Shown here: piece by piece, positions 9,102 to 17,068 of the stretch | Position numbering within the stretch: the stretch's first letter is position 1 | Layout of the letters: the number at the start of each line of letters is the position of its first letter | Origin: Acidobacteria bacterium Ga0077553 | Lineage (GTDB): Bacteria; Acidobacteriota; Terriglobia; Bryobacterales; Bryobacteraceae | Direction: 5' to 3' | Assembly (NCBI GenBank): GCA_001464575.1 | Contig: LNFE01000265.1 | Location: 32,637 to 96,636 of the forward strand | Length of the DNA: 64,000 nucleotides | Made by a program: the position numbers and the translations under genes | Notes under the pieces: generated by a model | The model's input: the letters and a program-made list of their open reading frames with translations, nothing else | Told to the model about the DNA's origin: nothing | Database searches by the model: none

Positions 9102-9670
9102 GGCGCCGGGCTCTCCGTCATGTATTTTTGGAGCCAAGCTTCGGCGAACCGCTGCTCGCGGCCCACGGTGGCGACAGAGATGCCCAGCGCTTGCGCCGTC
9201 TCCTCAATGCTCATGCCGCCAAAATACCGCAGCTCGATGACTTTCGCCTTCCGTTCGTCAAACGCGGCCAGCCCGCCCAGAGCGTCGTCGAGCGCGATGA
9301 TGCCCGCGCTGCGTTCGGGCGCGAAGTTCAGAGCCTCGTCAAGGGACGCCGCTCGCTGTCCGCCGCCGCGCTTGCCGGCCACGTGCTTCCGGGCGTGGTC
9401 CACCAGAATTTGGCGCATCCGATGCGCGGCAACACCGAAGAAGTGCGCCCGGCTCTCCCAGTCGGGCAGTTCGCCGCCCGCGAGCTTCAAATACGCTTCG
9501 TGGACCAGCACCGTCGGCTGCAGGGTCGGGGCGTTCCGTTCGTCGCGGAGATAGTGGGCCGCCAGCCGTCGCAGTTCGTCGTAGATCAGCGGCGTCAGCA
9601 GATCGAGGGCTGCTTTGTCGCCGTCCTTCCAACGAGCCAGTAAGTTCGTCACCTGTCCATCGGCGCTCAT
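9098..9670 (-). CDS. ECF-family RNA polymerase sigma factor (TIGR02999-like)
   Basis: A 190-residue ECF sigma factor with full regions 2 and 4 (TPLIYDELRRLAAHYL, LQPTVLVHEAYLKLAG, RAHFFGVAAHRMRQILVD, RKAKVIELRYFGGMSIEETAQALGIS). It is a paralogue of the sigma factor at 5416-5958. The ATG at 9670 follows a GGAG three bases upstream, and a minus-strand TATAAT lies at 9680-9685, so the leader would be extremely short if that is the true -10. It opens the six-gene minus-strand run down to 2061. The intergenic space (9671-9737) is shared with the divergent kinase gene, making it a probable bidirectional promoter. Confidence 0.92.
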   Translation of the reverse strand: MSADGQVTNLLARWKDGDKAALDLLTPLIYDELRRLAAHYLRDERNAPTLQPTVLVHEAYLKLAGGELPDWESRAHFFGVAAHRMRQILVDHARKHVAGKRGGGQRAASLDEALNFAPERSAGIIALDDALGGLAAFDERKAKVIELRYFGGMSIEETAQALGISVATVGREQRFAEAWLQKYMTESPAP

Positions 9671-9737
9671 TAGCTCCACATTATACTCAGTCGGTAAAGA
9701 ATCGCCTAAACCTGCCGATAGACGAAACAGGTGGAGA

Positions 9738-11354
9738 GTGAAGCTTCCCGCGCGAATTAACAAATACGAGCTCCAGCACTTCCTTGGCGGCGGCATGTCG
9801 GAGGTGTATCGCTCGCGCGATACGGTCCTTGGGCGCACGGTAGCGGTGAAGTTGCTCACGCCGCAGGCCGCCCGGGATGCGGACACCCGCGCGCGTTTTC
9901 TGCTGGAGGCCCAGGTTTCCAGTTCCGTCGTGCACGAGAACATCATCACGACCTACGACTACGGCGAAGAGGACGGCATACCGTATCTGGTGCTCGAGTT
10001 CCTCACTGGGCGGACGCTCAAGGATTTTCTGGCCGAGGAGGCCGATTTAAGCCTGCGGAAGCGCGTCTCGATTGCGCTGCAGGTGGCTCGGGCGTTGGAA
10101 TACGTTCATTCGCGCAAGTTTGTCCACCGCGACGTGAAGCCGGACAACATCCATGTCGACCCCCAGGGACGAGTGAAGCTGATGGATTTCGGCATCGTGA
10201 AGACCGAAGACGTGACGTTGACCCAGGCTGGGTTTGCCCTTGGCACGCCGCACTATGTGGCGCCGGAGCTCGTGATGGGCCAGCCGGTGACGCCGCTGGT
10301 GGATGTCTACTCCTACGGGGTGCTGCTGTACGAGATTTTGACGGGCCGCCGGGCGATCCAGGCCGACACCGTGGAGCGCATTTTTTATCTGATTCTGCAC
10401 GAGCCGATTCCGATCGAACCGCTCACAGCCGCCGGGGTCCCGGACCGGCTCATCGAGATTCTGCGCGGGAGTATTGAGCGAGACCCGGCAAAACGAACCC
10501 AAAGTATGGGGGAAATCGCGGCCGACCTCGAAGATTGGTTGCACGAGAACCCCACGCAGGCCAATCCACTGCCGGGCAAGCGCCGGGTGCAATTGGACGG
10601 GCGGATGCTGGGTGGCGCCGTGGCGCTGGCGGCGGTCATGGCGCTGGGGCTGGGCTACCTCCTTGTGAACAGTGGGAAGGCGGAGGCTCGTCTCGAACAG
10701 CACCAGCGCATTGAAGATCCCACGGGCGATATGGTGTTGATCCCGGCCGGGGAAGCCAGCTTCGGTACGGAGGGCAAACGGGTGGCGGTGCCCGCGTTCT
10801 ACCTCGACCTGACCGAAGTGACGAACGAGGAGTATGGGGAGTTCTGTAAAGCGACGGGCCGGGCGTTGCCTAAAGACTTTCCCGCCGACCAACCTGGGTT
10901 TCCCGTGGTGAATGTGACCTTCGCTGACGCGCAGGCCTTTGCTTCCTGGGCGAAAAAGCGCCTGCCGACTGCCCTCGAATGGGAGCGCGCTGCCCGTGGC
11001 GATGATGGGCGCCACTTTCCGTGGGGGAACGAGCACAAACCGCATCTGGCCAACCTCCGGGACAATCCGGAGATCCAAAAGCAGCATGCCGTATCTGCCG
11101 ACGCTTACCGCACCGGCCGCAGCCCCTTTGGCATCCTGCAGATGATCGGGAACGTCAAGGAGTTTACGGCGGACCGCACCACCCCCACCGCGCTTGCCAT
11201 TCGGACCTTCGCCAGCGAAGAAGAGACGTGGTACGCCATCAAGGGCGGTTCCTTTCAGAGTCGCCTCGCTGAGGCGATCACTTTCGCCATCGAACCCGTT
11301 CCCGCCAGTTACTCGGCGCCGGATTTAGGCTTTCGCTGCGCCCGCACTTTGTAG
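9738..11354 (+). CDS. membrane serine/threonine kinase fused to a formylglycine-generating-enzyme-like domain
   Basis: A 538-residue protein from a GTG start with AGG six bases upstream; longer forms have no good start. The kinase domain covers about 10-265 (HFLGGGMSEVYRS loop, Lys38, HRD 130-132, DFG 150-152, APE). A transmembrane helix lies at 291-310, and an FGE/sulfatase-modifying-factor-like domain covers 328-538 (MVLIPAGEASFGTE, LTEVTNEEYGEFC, LPTALEWERAARG, FPWGNE, GNVKEF, KGGSF, LGFRCAR). The paired catalytic Cys of true FGEs are not evident near the C-terminus, so this domain more likely binds a ligand outside the cell, as in other kinase-FGE-like fusions. It is divergent from the sigma/kinase operon. 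Confidence 0.88.
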   Translation: MKLPARINKYELQHFLGGGMSEVYRSRDTVLGRTVAVKLLTPQAARDADTRARFLLEAQVSSSVVHENIITTYDYGEEDGIPYLVLEFLTGRTLKDFLAEEADLSLRKRVSIALQVARALEYVHSRKFVHRDVKPDNIHVDPQGRVKLMDFGIVKTEDVTLTQAGFALGTPHYVAPELVMGQPVTPLVDVYSYGVLLYEILTGRRAIQADTVERIFYLILHEPIPIEPLTAAGVPDRLIEILRGSIERDPAKRTQSMGEIAADLEDWLHENPTQANPLPGKRRVQLDGRMLGGAVALAAVMALGLGYLLVNSGKAEARLEQHQRIEDPTGDMVLIPAGEASFGTEGKRVAVPAFYLDLTEVTNEEYGEFCKATGRALPKDFPADQPGFPVVNVTFADAQAFASWAKKRLPTALEWERAARGDDGRHFPWGNEHKPHLANLRDNPEIQKQHAVSADAYRTGRSPFGILQMIGNVKEFTADRTTPTALAIRTFASEEETWYAIKGGSFQSRLAEAITFAIEPVPASYSAPDLGFRCARTL

Positions 11355-11385
11355 TCCTCGGTCTGGTATTTGGGCTGCGCTAGCG

Positions 11386-12549
11386 CTATCTGCCGTCGGC
11401 TAGACCGCCAACTTTACGAACGAGAATCTGGCGGGAAGGCCGCTCCACCGTACGGTACAGGAACAGTCCGGCCGCAGCGGCAAGCGCCCAACAGACCGGC
11501 ATGAGTAGCCAGTACTCCGATGACGAGGCCTGCCGGGCGGCGAGAAGGGGAAACGCGGTCAGCGCAAACAGCTTCACGACCGGTCCGTGAATCAGGTAGA
11601 ACGAGTATCCCGTGCGGCCGAATCCGCCAACCAGGGACAGGAGCGGCATCATGTTGTGAAAACCCTCCCGGCGCTGCGCTAGCAGGGTGATGCCAATCAG
11701 ACAGGACGATAGAATCAGGCCGCTCGCGGTGAATAGGCCGCTGACCGCCAGGGGCGGCCAGCTGGCGCCCAGAGAGCCTATCTCCAAGAGGACCCGGATG
11801 AGGAGAAACAGCGAGGCGCCGGCCGCCAGTTTCAGCATCATCCGGGGCCAGGTGATTCGCCAGGATTCCTGCGTCTGGGTTTCGAATACGAGGCAACCGG
11901 CCGGGACATAGGCGAACCGCATGGAGGGCACCCCGAAAAACAGCCCGGAGGCGAAACAGAGACCGGTAATGGCTCCCCAGATGGCGAGGCGGCCCGTCAG
12001 CGGCAGGTTCCTCCGCTTGATGGCGAAACCAAGCAGGGGGAAGACGATGTAGCCGGCCACGATGTAGCTCAACGTCCAGGTGACCGTCAGAATGGGCCGC
12101 TCCGGAAAATAGCCAGGTAGAAGAAGAAGCTGGCTAAGGACGGTGGACAGCGAAGCGTTGGTCACCTCGGCGCGAGAAAAGCCGGTCGCCAGATGGGCAA
12201 AGGCGACCGCCATGAGCAGAACGGTCCCATAGGGAATGTAAATCCGGACTAAGCGGAGGGCGACGAAGCGGACATAGGAAAAACGACCGCTGGCCACACT
12301 TTGCGCGATGAAGAAGCCACTCAGCAGTAATAGGAGATTGGTGTCGGTGCTTCCCAGGCGGGCGAAGAGCCATCCGAACGAGTCCGCGGGGCTGGCGCCG
12401 GGCGATTGGAGCGATACGAATCCCGCGTAGTGGAAGAGAAAAACGACTGTCGCGGCGCAGGCTCGAAGCGCATCGAAGGCGGGGAGACGGGCGGCGCGTG
12501 GCGCAGCTTCTGATCTGGTATCCCGCAGCGGGGCAACAGTTTCGGACAT
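11386..12549 (-). CDS. acyltransferase-3 (OafA/YrhL-like) integral membrane protein
   Basis: A 387-residue polytopic protein of the acyltransferase-3 family. The N-terminal motif LPAFDALRACAATVVFLFHYAG carries the conserved Arg and FxFHY-type His used by these enzymes to transfer acyl groups onto extracytoplasmic sugars. About ten hydrophobic helices follow, and a C-terminal region contains GFGRTGYSFYLIHGPV and FLYRTVERPSR, both typical of the family. The acceptor is probably a cell-surface or exported glycan, but nothing nearby names it. ATG 12549 was chosen because upstream in-frame Met codons lack family similarity. It is convergent with the kinase-FGE gene, 31 bp apart, and is the last chromosomal gene before the left end of the integrated element. 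Confidence 0.85.
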   Translation of the reverse strand: MSETVAPLRDTRSEAAPRAARLPAFDALRACAATVVFLFHYAGFVSLQSPGASPADSFGWLFARLGSTDTNLLLLLSGFFIAQSVASGRFSYVRFVALRLVRIYIPYGTVLLMAVAFAHLATGFSRAEVTNASLSTVLSQLLLLPGYFPERPILTVTWTLSYIVAGYIVFPLLGFAIKRRNLPLTGRLAIWGAITGLCFASGLFFGVPSMRFAYVPAGCLVFETQTQESWRITWPRMMLKLAAGASLFLLIRVLLEIGSLGASWPPLAVSGLFTASGLILSSCLIGITLLAQRREGFHNMMPLLSLVGGFGRTGYSFYLIHGPVVKLFALTAFPLLAARQASSSEYWLLMPVCWALAAAAGLFLYRTVERPSRQILVRKVGGLADGR

Positions 12550-12673
12550 GAAAAAAGTTTTGTCTAGTGTATCGTGTCCGGTTGAACGCGATAGGCCGAG
12601 GGGCACCCGTAATGGCCGGGCCATGGCGTCATGGCAAACGGTTCGCACTCCCGAAGGGGGGTGCTGGGTGCGG

Positions 12674-12720
12674 AATGGTCGGGGCGGCGGGATTCGAACT
12701 CGCGACCCCTTGCGCCCAAG
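12674..12720. repeat. left attachment site: 47-bp tRNA-Pro 3' fragment
   Basis: These 47 bases are identical to 23104-23150. In tRNA terms they cover the anticodon loop, the 3' anticodon stem, variable region, T arm, 3' acceptor strand and encoded CCA of tRNA-Pro, plus two flanking bases. Sequence beyond base 12720 differs completely from the intact gene. This is the displaced 3' half left by integration of the 10.4-kb element and marks its left boundary. Confidence 0.95.
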
Positions 12721-13118
12721 TTAGCCTTTCGAGGTGAGATCCGTAGGGGCGGATCGAGATAAGCCGATATCCTTTCAACGGTTTAGGCTCTTTCGCTTCG
12801 CCCCCGCCTCTGTCTGTCGCTGTACGTCACAATCCGTCACCAGAACGGGGTTACGTCACAACCTCCGTCACAAAATGGACCGGCGACCTCGCTACGAACT
12901 CAGCAACCTGGACCGGTTCGTGGACTCGGCTAGAGCGTCGGGCCGGCGTTAGGTTCGCTGCGGGGCTAGACCGAAGCGCACATGATCGCGCGGAAGCGAT
13001 TCCACAAGCGATGGAGGTTCCCCTGTTGAACGGTCACTTCCCAAGCAGGTCCGAACTGTCTTCGTTGGGTGGCAATCGATTGCCCCCGCCCTCCTAAGCC
13101 TGCTAGACTGCTGATCCA
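12721..13118. other. left end of element, gene-free except for integrase arm-like repeats
   Basis: This 398-base stretch holds no supportable gene. Between 12823 and 12872 it has clustered copies of a TACGTCACAA/CCGTCACA-type repeat that recurs beside the right attachment site. Further right, a TTGCCC at 13080-13085 and TAGACT at 13104-13109, 18 bases apart, could be a promoter for the gene starting at 13119; the match is weak. Confidence 0.5.
12823..12872. repeat. putative integrase arm-type binding repeats (left)
   Basis: The motif ACGTCACAA followed by CCGTCAC occurs twice in a row here. Bases 12844-12861 (AACGGGGTTACGTCACAA) match 23030-23047 exactly, 18 of 18. Lying about 100-150 bp inside one att site and mirrored about 60-75 bp inside the other, they have the placement expected of arm-type sites for a tyrosine recombinase. 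The function is inferred from position only. Confidence 0.6.
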
Positions 13119-13886
13119 ATGAGTGAGAGCCTGCCAGCAGAGATCCTCAAACACGCGTCGAAAGCAGCTATCGGACTGTTGCCCGCGGGTTCGATATTTG
13201 CCGAGCTTTTTGATGCGATCGTGGGCCGTCAGCAAAGCAGTGCGACGGAATTCATAACGCTATCGCTTGGAGACGCGTACAGCGCCGCATCAGCTGCCGG
13301 AGTGTCTCTAGATCAACTCGAGTCGAATCAAGTCTTCAGGAGAACTCTATTTGCGGCGATGCGGGCCGCTGTAGCTACTGGGTCGGAGGAGAAGAAGCGC
13401 CGACTCCGCAATGCGGTAGTCAATGCCGCTGTACTGCCCGACAATTGGGTCGTTGACGAAGCGAAGATGCATCGACTGTTGGAGGTATGTGACGAGGATC
13501 ACATAGCGTTCCTCGCAAAGCTTTCGACGGCTACCAAGTACCCGTCGTTGAATTCAGGCGCGCCTCAGATCTTTCAGCGGATCATCCCGACCCCTGCTAC
13601 GCCACCTGCAGAAAGTGCGGCAGCCCGGGATCTTGACTTCCGAGCGCTTTCCGCGTTTAACCTCCTATTCAACGAAGGACTGATCTCGCGAGGAGGACTT
13701 CCGCCTCCAACTAGTCCTTCGTCTAGCGGCTTTTCAGTGGCGCCGCATTCATGGGATCATGAACTCGAGGCGGAACTCTCGCGATACGTCGGTCATGCGG
13801 GAGGCGCTACTCGTGAGTGCAGGCTCACGAGGTTTGGCATGGGCTTTCTGAGTTTCGTTTCGCGGACACCCCTGGATGCCGAGTGA
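13119..13886 (+). CDS. element cargo protein of unknown function
   Basis: A 255-residue protein that I do not recognise. Its N-terminal half is predicted helical, with a short hydrophobic segment (IGLLPAGSIFAELFDAIVG) and a charged helix EEKKRRLRNAVVNAA. The C-terminal part is poorly ordered (Pro/Ser-rich near 195-215). The helical start followed by a charged RNAV-type helix is reminiscent of small element-borne proteins of unknown function, some next to defence genes, but no catalytic motif is visible. It is the first gene inside the left end of the element, the usual position for cargo, and stands alone on its strand. Confidence 0.6.
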   Translation: MSESLPAEILKHASKAAIGLLPAGSIFAELFDAIVGRQQSSATEFITLSLGDAYSAASAAGVSLDQLESNQVFRRTLFAAMRAAVATGSEEKKRRLRNAVVNAAVLPDNWVVDEAKMHRLLEVCDEDHIAFLAKLSTATKYPSLNSGAPQIFQRIIPTPATPPAESAAARDLDFRALSAFNLLFNEGLISRGGLPPPTSPSSSGFSVAPHSWDHELEAELSRYVGHAGGATRECRLTRFGMGFLSFVSRTPLDAE

Positions 13887-14197
13887 CCCGGCTGGGCCGC
13901 TTATGCGGCGCCAGGTCCTTCCGCCGAGCCGGTTTCCCCACCCCCGCTTCCGAAGAATCGGCGGCGCCTGCCGACGCACGTCCAAGAAAAGGCACCCCCG
14001 GCCCGAAGTCGGCTCCACCCCCCATTCGTCCTTGAGAAAATTCTGAAAAATGCCCAGCCAAATTGGGCCACCGCTGGAGAGCGGCCGATAAATGGCGACT
14101 CTCGACATGGGCGGGCTAGCTCTCGCTCGATCGTCGATGGCCCCGCAACTACCAGTGACGGCGGAGTCGAGTCAGCGCAGCAACACACCCGTACTCG
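13887..14197. other. gene-free stretch inside the element
   Basis: About 310 bases between two cargo genes facing each other. Several short open frames exist on both strands, but none has a credible ribosome site or recognisable similarity, and they overlap one another. I see no RNA gene or clear terminator. Confidence 0.4.
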
Positions 14198-14605
14198 TCA
14201 GCCATGCTGCCAGCAGTAACTCGATCCTGCGGCGGCGTTTCTTTTGCACTGAGATCCCGCCTTCGTAGTCGCCTGACATCTGCCCGAGACGCTCTCCCTG
14301 GCGGGTCTGGGCGCGACGGCCCCAGGCATCACGCGCGTCGTCGACGGAGGTCGTTGCAGGGTTGGCTGTGACCGGGGCGCGGGTACTAATGCGGGTGCTA
14401 GGGCGGTCGTATCGGCCGGCACCATCGGAGATGCCTCTTTTGACGCCATCAGCTTTGCGACCAACTGAGTCAGGAGGTCGACCTGGTTCGAGAGCCGCTT
14501 GACCTCGGATCGAAGCTGCGCGACCTCCGCGGAAGCATCTTGAGGCTGGGCGACGGTTGCTGTTATTGAGGCAATGAGCAGAATGACGGCGATTCTGAAG
14601 TTCAT
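14198..14605 (-). CDS. secreted coiled-coil protein with C-terminal Cys-rich DUF5763-like motif
   Basis: A 135-residue protein with a signal peptide (MNFRIAVILLIASITATVA) and a coiled coil of heptads at about 27-55 (VAQLRSEVKRLSNQVDLLTQL). A Pro/Ala-rich linker follows, then a compact tail of the form CQATTKAGSQCKRNAAAGSSYCWQH. That Cys/His tail matches the DUF5763-type motif and could bind a metal. AAGGAG lies upstream of the ATG. It follows the secreted protein at 14642-15586 on the same strand with a 36-bp gap, so the two may form an exported pair. Their role for the element is unknown. Confidence 0.7.
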   Translation of the reverse strand: MNFRIAVILLIASITATVAQPQDASAEVAQLRSEVKRLSNQVDLLTQLVAKLMASKEASPMVPADTTALAPALVPAPRSQPTLQRPPSTTRVMPGAVAPRPARESVSGRCQATTKAGSQCKRNAAAGSSYCWQHG

Positions 14606-14641
14606 GGAGGCGAGGCTCCTTGGGCTGGGTTGGTGGTTTGC

Positions 14642-15586
14642 CTATTGAATTGGGAGCGGAAACTCGAATGAGACTGTCCCGACTATCAATTGAAAAATGA
14701 CTTCTGAGGTGCCCTTCTTGGGCGGTTCGAGATAAAGCCTGCCCGTCACCGTCTGGCCCGGTCGCACGGTGTTTTCGAGCAGGATCTCGTTGGTAAGAGC
14801 AGCGATCTTTCTGGAGGCCTGCTCTCTGATCGCCTGCGCGTTTTCCAGAATCCGCCTTCGCGCCTCGTAGTCGGGAACTCTCGTTCTAGTGGTGCCAGAG
14901 TATTGACCACTCGCATAGACCGTGCCATTCGGCCCCGTCGCGCTCCCGTTAACGGCACCGTTCTCACTGCTCTCGATGGTCGTAGTTGCAGAGTTCGCTC
15001 CGGCTTCAGCGAATGCCGTTCTCCACCTCGCGCCCCGGCTGATTTTACGGGCGATGTCGTCGCCAGTGACCCCTTTCAGAATCTCGGCCGCTCCTCCAGC
15101 GCCAATGACTGATACGTTTGCAGGCGATACGAGAATCGATGTCGGCGAGTCGGCGGGACATGAGATTAGGATGTCGATGGCGAGGTACTTATCAATCCGC
15201 AGCGCGGTCGCGACCAACGTCAGCCTTCCTTTTACTTCAATCGACCGAAAGCGGCGCCCATTCTCGGACCACTGATCGGCGTAGCTTGCATCGGCAGACC
15301 ATGGAAACGGCGACAACCCTTTCAGGTTTCGCCGCGCAGCGACTTTGTCCTCCGCCGCCTTCAATATCTTCACGGCCTCGCGCCACGGCATCGACTTGTA
15401 GTGCTGAAACTTCGCAAGGAGAATCTCATCTCGAGCGATAAACGGAAGCCCGTTGAACAGATCGCTATCTAAGAGCTCGTCGTAAGTGAGTTTTGCCAGC
15501 ACCTTCGGCGGATCCAGTGCATGCAGAGTCGGCTGGCTCAGCCATACGGTCATGATCGCGATTGCGGTCGCCTTAAGCATTGGCAT
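14642..15586 (-). CDS. secreted protein of unknown function
   Basis: A 314-residue protein with a signal peptide (MLKATAIAIMTVWLSQPTLHA); the start may be either of two adjacent Met codons. The mature part has no named domain that I recognise. A helical N-terminal section comes first, then a Ser/Thr/Gly-rich middle (about 200-235), a charged helix (YEARRRILENAQAIREQASRK), and a beta-rich end with TVRPGQTVTGRLYLEPPKKG. That end pattern is found in secreted proteins whose C-terminal beta domain may mediate surface interactions. It is probably co-transcribed with the downstream Cys-rich secreted protein. Confidence 0.6.
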   Translation of the reverse strand: MPMLKATAIAIMTVWLSQPTLHALDPPKVLAKLTYDELLDSDLFNGLPFIARDEILLAKFQHYKSMPWREAVKILKAAEDKVAARRNLKGLSPFPWSADASYADQWSENGRRFRSIEVKGRLTLVATALRIDKYLAIDILISCPADSPTSILVSPANVSVIGAGGAAEILKGVTGDDIARKISRGARWRTAFAEAGANSATTTIESSENGAVNGSATGPNGTVYASGQYSGTTRTRVPDYEARRRILENAQAIREQASRKIAALTNEILLENTVRPGQTVTGRLYLEPPKKGTSEVIFQLIVGTVSFEFPLPIQ

Positions 15587-15601
15587 CTCGTAAGACCGTG
15601 A

Positions 15602-15850
15602 CTATATCACTCTCTCTGAATAGGCGTAGGGCCCCGGCGTCCGGCCTATGTTACTCACGTTCTGCTCGTAGGTCGTCCCGTTGCGGGTGACGGTGCGGGT
15701 GGGGCTATCTATCTTCGGAACTTCCGAAGATGTCTTCTCCCGCCATGCCCGAACGGTTTTCTCATCAACGCCCGACGTGCTTCGCGATCTGATTATCACT
15801 CAGCCCAGCGCACCGCGGATGGTCCAGCGCACGGCAACGCAGAATCTACG
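15602..15850 (-). pseudogene. decayed ParB/KorB-like DNA-binding protein fragment with a frameshift
   Basis: Reading leftward from about 15850, one frame encodes RALDHPRCAGLSDNQIAKHVG and then hits a stop. A shift of one base at the GGG near 15771 continues as GVDEKTVRAWREKTSSEVPKID, then RNGTTYEQNVSNIGR, ending at 15602. Together they reconstruct the helix-turn-helix and following linker of ParB/RepB-like proteins found on mobile elements. The N-terminal ParB nuclease-like part is absent. An extra G explains the frameshift. This is a remnant, not a working gene. Confidence 0.7.
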
Positions 15851-15903
15851 TTCCTGAGTCGGTCCGCGGGAGCCAAGCCGACGCCTGGCCCCCCACCCTG
15901 CGC

Positions 15904-16149
15904 CTACGTCCGCCGCGCATCCATCACGCGGTCGAACACTTCTTTCGGCACTCGCACCGTCACCTTTCGCTTCCCGAACCCGGTCGCGATCAGGCCGGGC
16001 TCGCCTTTGAAGATCTTGTACGCGGTGCTGTAGCTCATATGCAGGCGAGACGCGATCGTCTTGATCGAAGCCGGCCACTCCGCGTCGTAGGTGATCGGCT
16101 TCGGCGGCTCCTGACGCTTGGCGATCAGGTCGCGGATGCGGCGGCGCAT
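15904..16149 (-). CDS. small helix-turn-helix DNA-binding protein
   Basis: An 81-residue basic protein with a predicted helix-turn-helix at about 29-47 (IKTIASRLHMSYSTAYKIFKG), followed by a basic beta-type tail (KRKVTVRVPKEVFDRVM). A GGAGGG lies six bases upstream of the ATG. It overlaps the end of the 16125-16562 gene by 25 bases, implying co-expression. The probable role is a regulator or excisionase-like accessory factor of the element; the target is unknown. Confidence 0.65.
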   Translation of the reverse strand: MRRRIRDLIAKRQEPPKPITYDAEWPASIKTIASRLHMSYSTAYKIFKGEPGLIATGFGKRKVTVRVPKEVFDRVMDARRT

Positions 16150-16562
16150 GTTTCCCTCCGGTCTTGGGTCAGTTCTACAGTCAGTTCGCCGCCCTCTTCA
16201 GATCGAGATACGTGGCCCGCACCGAAGCCAAGCGTCTGCAGGTAAGCGGCCGTTAGCATGCCGTCCTGTATGGAGTCTCCGCCGTGAAGTTCGCGGCATA
16301 GGCGAATGGCTTGGGCGACGAGCAACAAGTCAGTGCCGCAGCAATTCCCCATCGCGTAATCGAACTCCCGGCGAACGATTGCGTCGACGGCTTTTTGTGA
16401 CAGGTTCACGCCGAGTTGGACGGCGGGATGCTGCAGGCCTCCGTTCGCAACGCGGAAGTCCGTCAAGTCCGGCCAGGTCTCGGGCATCTGCCTTGCCGCA
16501 TCGGCGATAAAGGCGACGGGCTGAAGGCGCGGCTCCGCGCTAGACTCTTCTTTAGGTCTCAT
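16125..16562 (-). CDS. element protein of unknown function
   Basis: A 145-residue soluble protein with no recognisable domain. It contains paired Cys (NCCGTD) and a helical centre (LLLVAQAIRLCRELHGG) and ends in an acidic/Thr-rich tail. A GGAG lies ten bases upstream of the ATG. It shares 25 bases with the HTH gene downstream, the best evidence that it is a real gene. I cannot assign a function. Confidence 0.55.
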   Translation of the reverse strand: MRPKEESSAEPRLQPVAFIADAARQMPETWPDLTDFRVANGGLQHPAVQLGVNLSQKAVDAIVRREFDYAMGNCCGTDLLLVAQAIRLCRELHGGDSIQDGMLTAAYLQTLGFGAGHVSRSEEGGELTVELTQDRRETCAAASAT

Positions 16563-16690
16563 GAAACGATTACTCCGTTTTTTGGGATTTAGGAATGCGT
16601 AAGGGGTGCAACCCTTGCGCGTTCCGTTACTGGAGAATAACAGCGATTCGCCACAGAATCAATGATTTTCCGTAATGGCGGATCTCATGG

Positions 16691-16918
16691 TTAATCGGCG
16701 CCGCCGCCACGCCGGCCAGCTTTCTTGCCGGTGAGGGGTTCCGGGCTCCAGTCGGCGAGGCGGCCGAACCGCGCGAGGCTCAATGCGTTCCGTGCGGCGA
16801 TGAGTGCCGCGGTTGCCTCGAGCATTTGAGCGTCGGCGCTCGACATCATGCTCTCTATTTGCTCAGGCGTGAAGGTCCGGCGGACGTCGCGAAGAGCGAA
16901 TTCTTTGCGGGATGGCAT
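16691..16918 (-). CDS. small element protein of unknown function
   Basis: A 75-residue protein, helical in the middle (TPEQIESMMSSADAQMLEATAALIAARNALSLARF) with a Gly/Arg/Lys-rich C-terminus (GKKAGRRGGG). It is probably the first gene of a minus-strand run with the genes at 16125 and 15904, divergent from the gene at 17069. No family is recognised, and coding potential is supported mainly by context. Confidence 0.45.
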   Translation of the reverse strand: MPSRKEFALRDVRRTFTPEQIESMMSSADAQMLEATAALIAARNALSLARFGRLADWSPEPLTGKKAGRRGGGAD

Positions 16919-17068
16919 GCCCCATAATTGGCTTAACCGCTCAAGTTCGTCAAGGGGAATTGTTATGATCGATGAAGGCCGCCTAGGTCGCGCCTCATGA
17001 ACGCGACTGAAGGCCGAGAGCCCTACTCGGGGGCGGCCACTTCAGCGTAGGGATTCGTCGAGGGAACG

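Noticed and set aside
10716..11354. Sulfatase-activating FGE that would serve the sulfatase at 24043
   Set aside because: The domain is on the outer side of a membrane kinase, lacks the expected Cys pair, and the sulfatase itself has lost its target Cys.
12734..12952. A 72-residue plus-strand frame near the left end of the element
   Set aside because: It runs through the arm-type repeats, and the later Met would give only about 25 residues; no independent support.
13749..14108. Minus-strand frame of 119 residues in the gap after the first cargo gene
   Set aside because: It overlaps the end of the real gene, has no ribosome site and competes with other equally long frames in the same gap.
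13887..14197. Small RNA gene or terminator in the gene-free stretch
   Set aside because: No convincing stem-loop followed by a T run and no promoter could be identified by eye.
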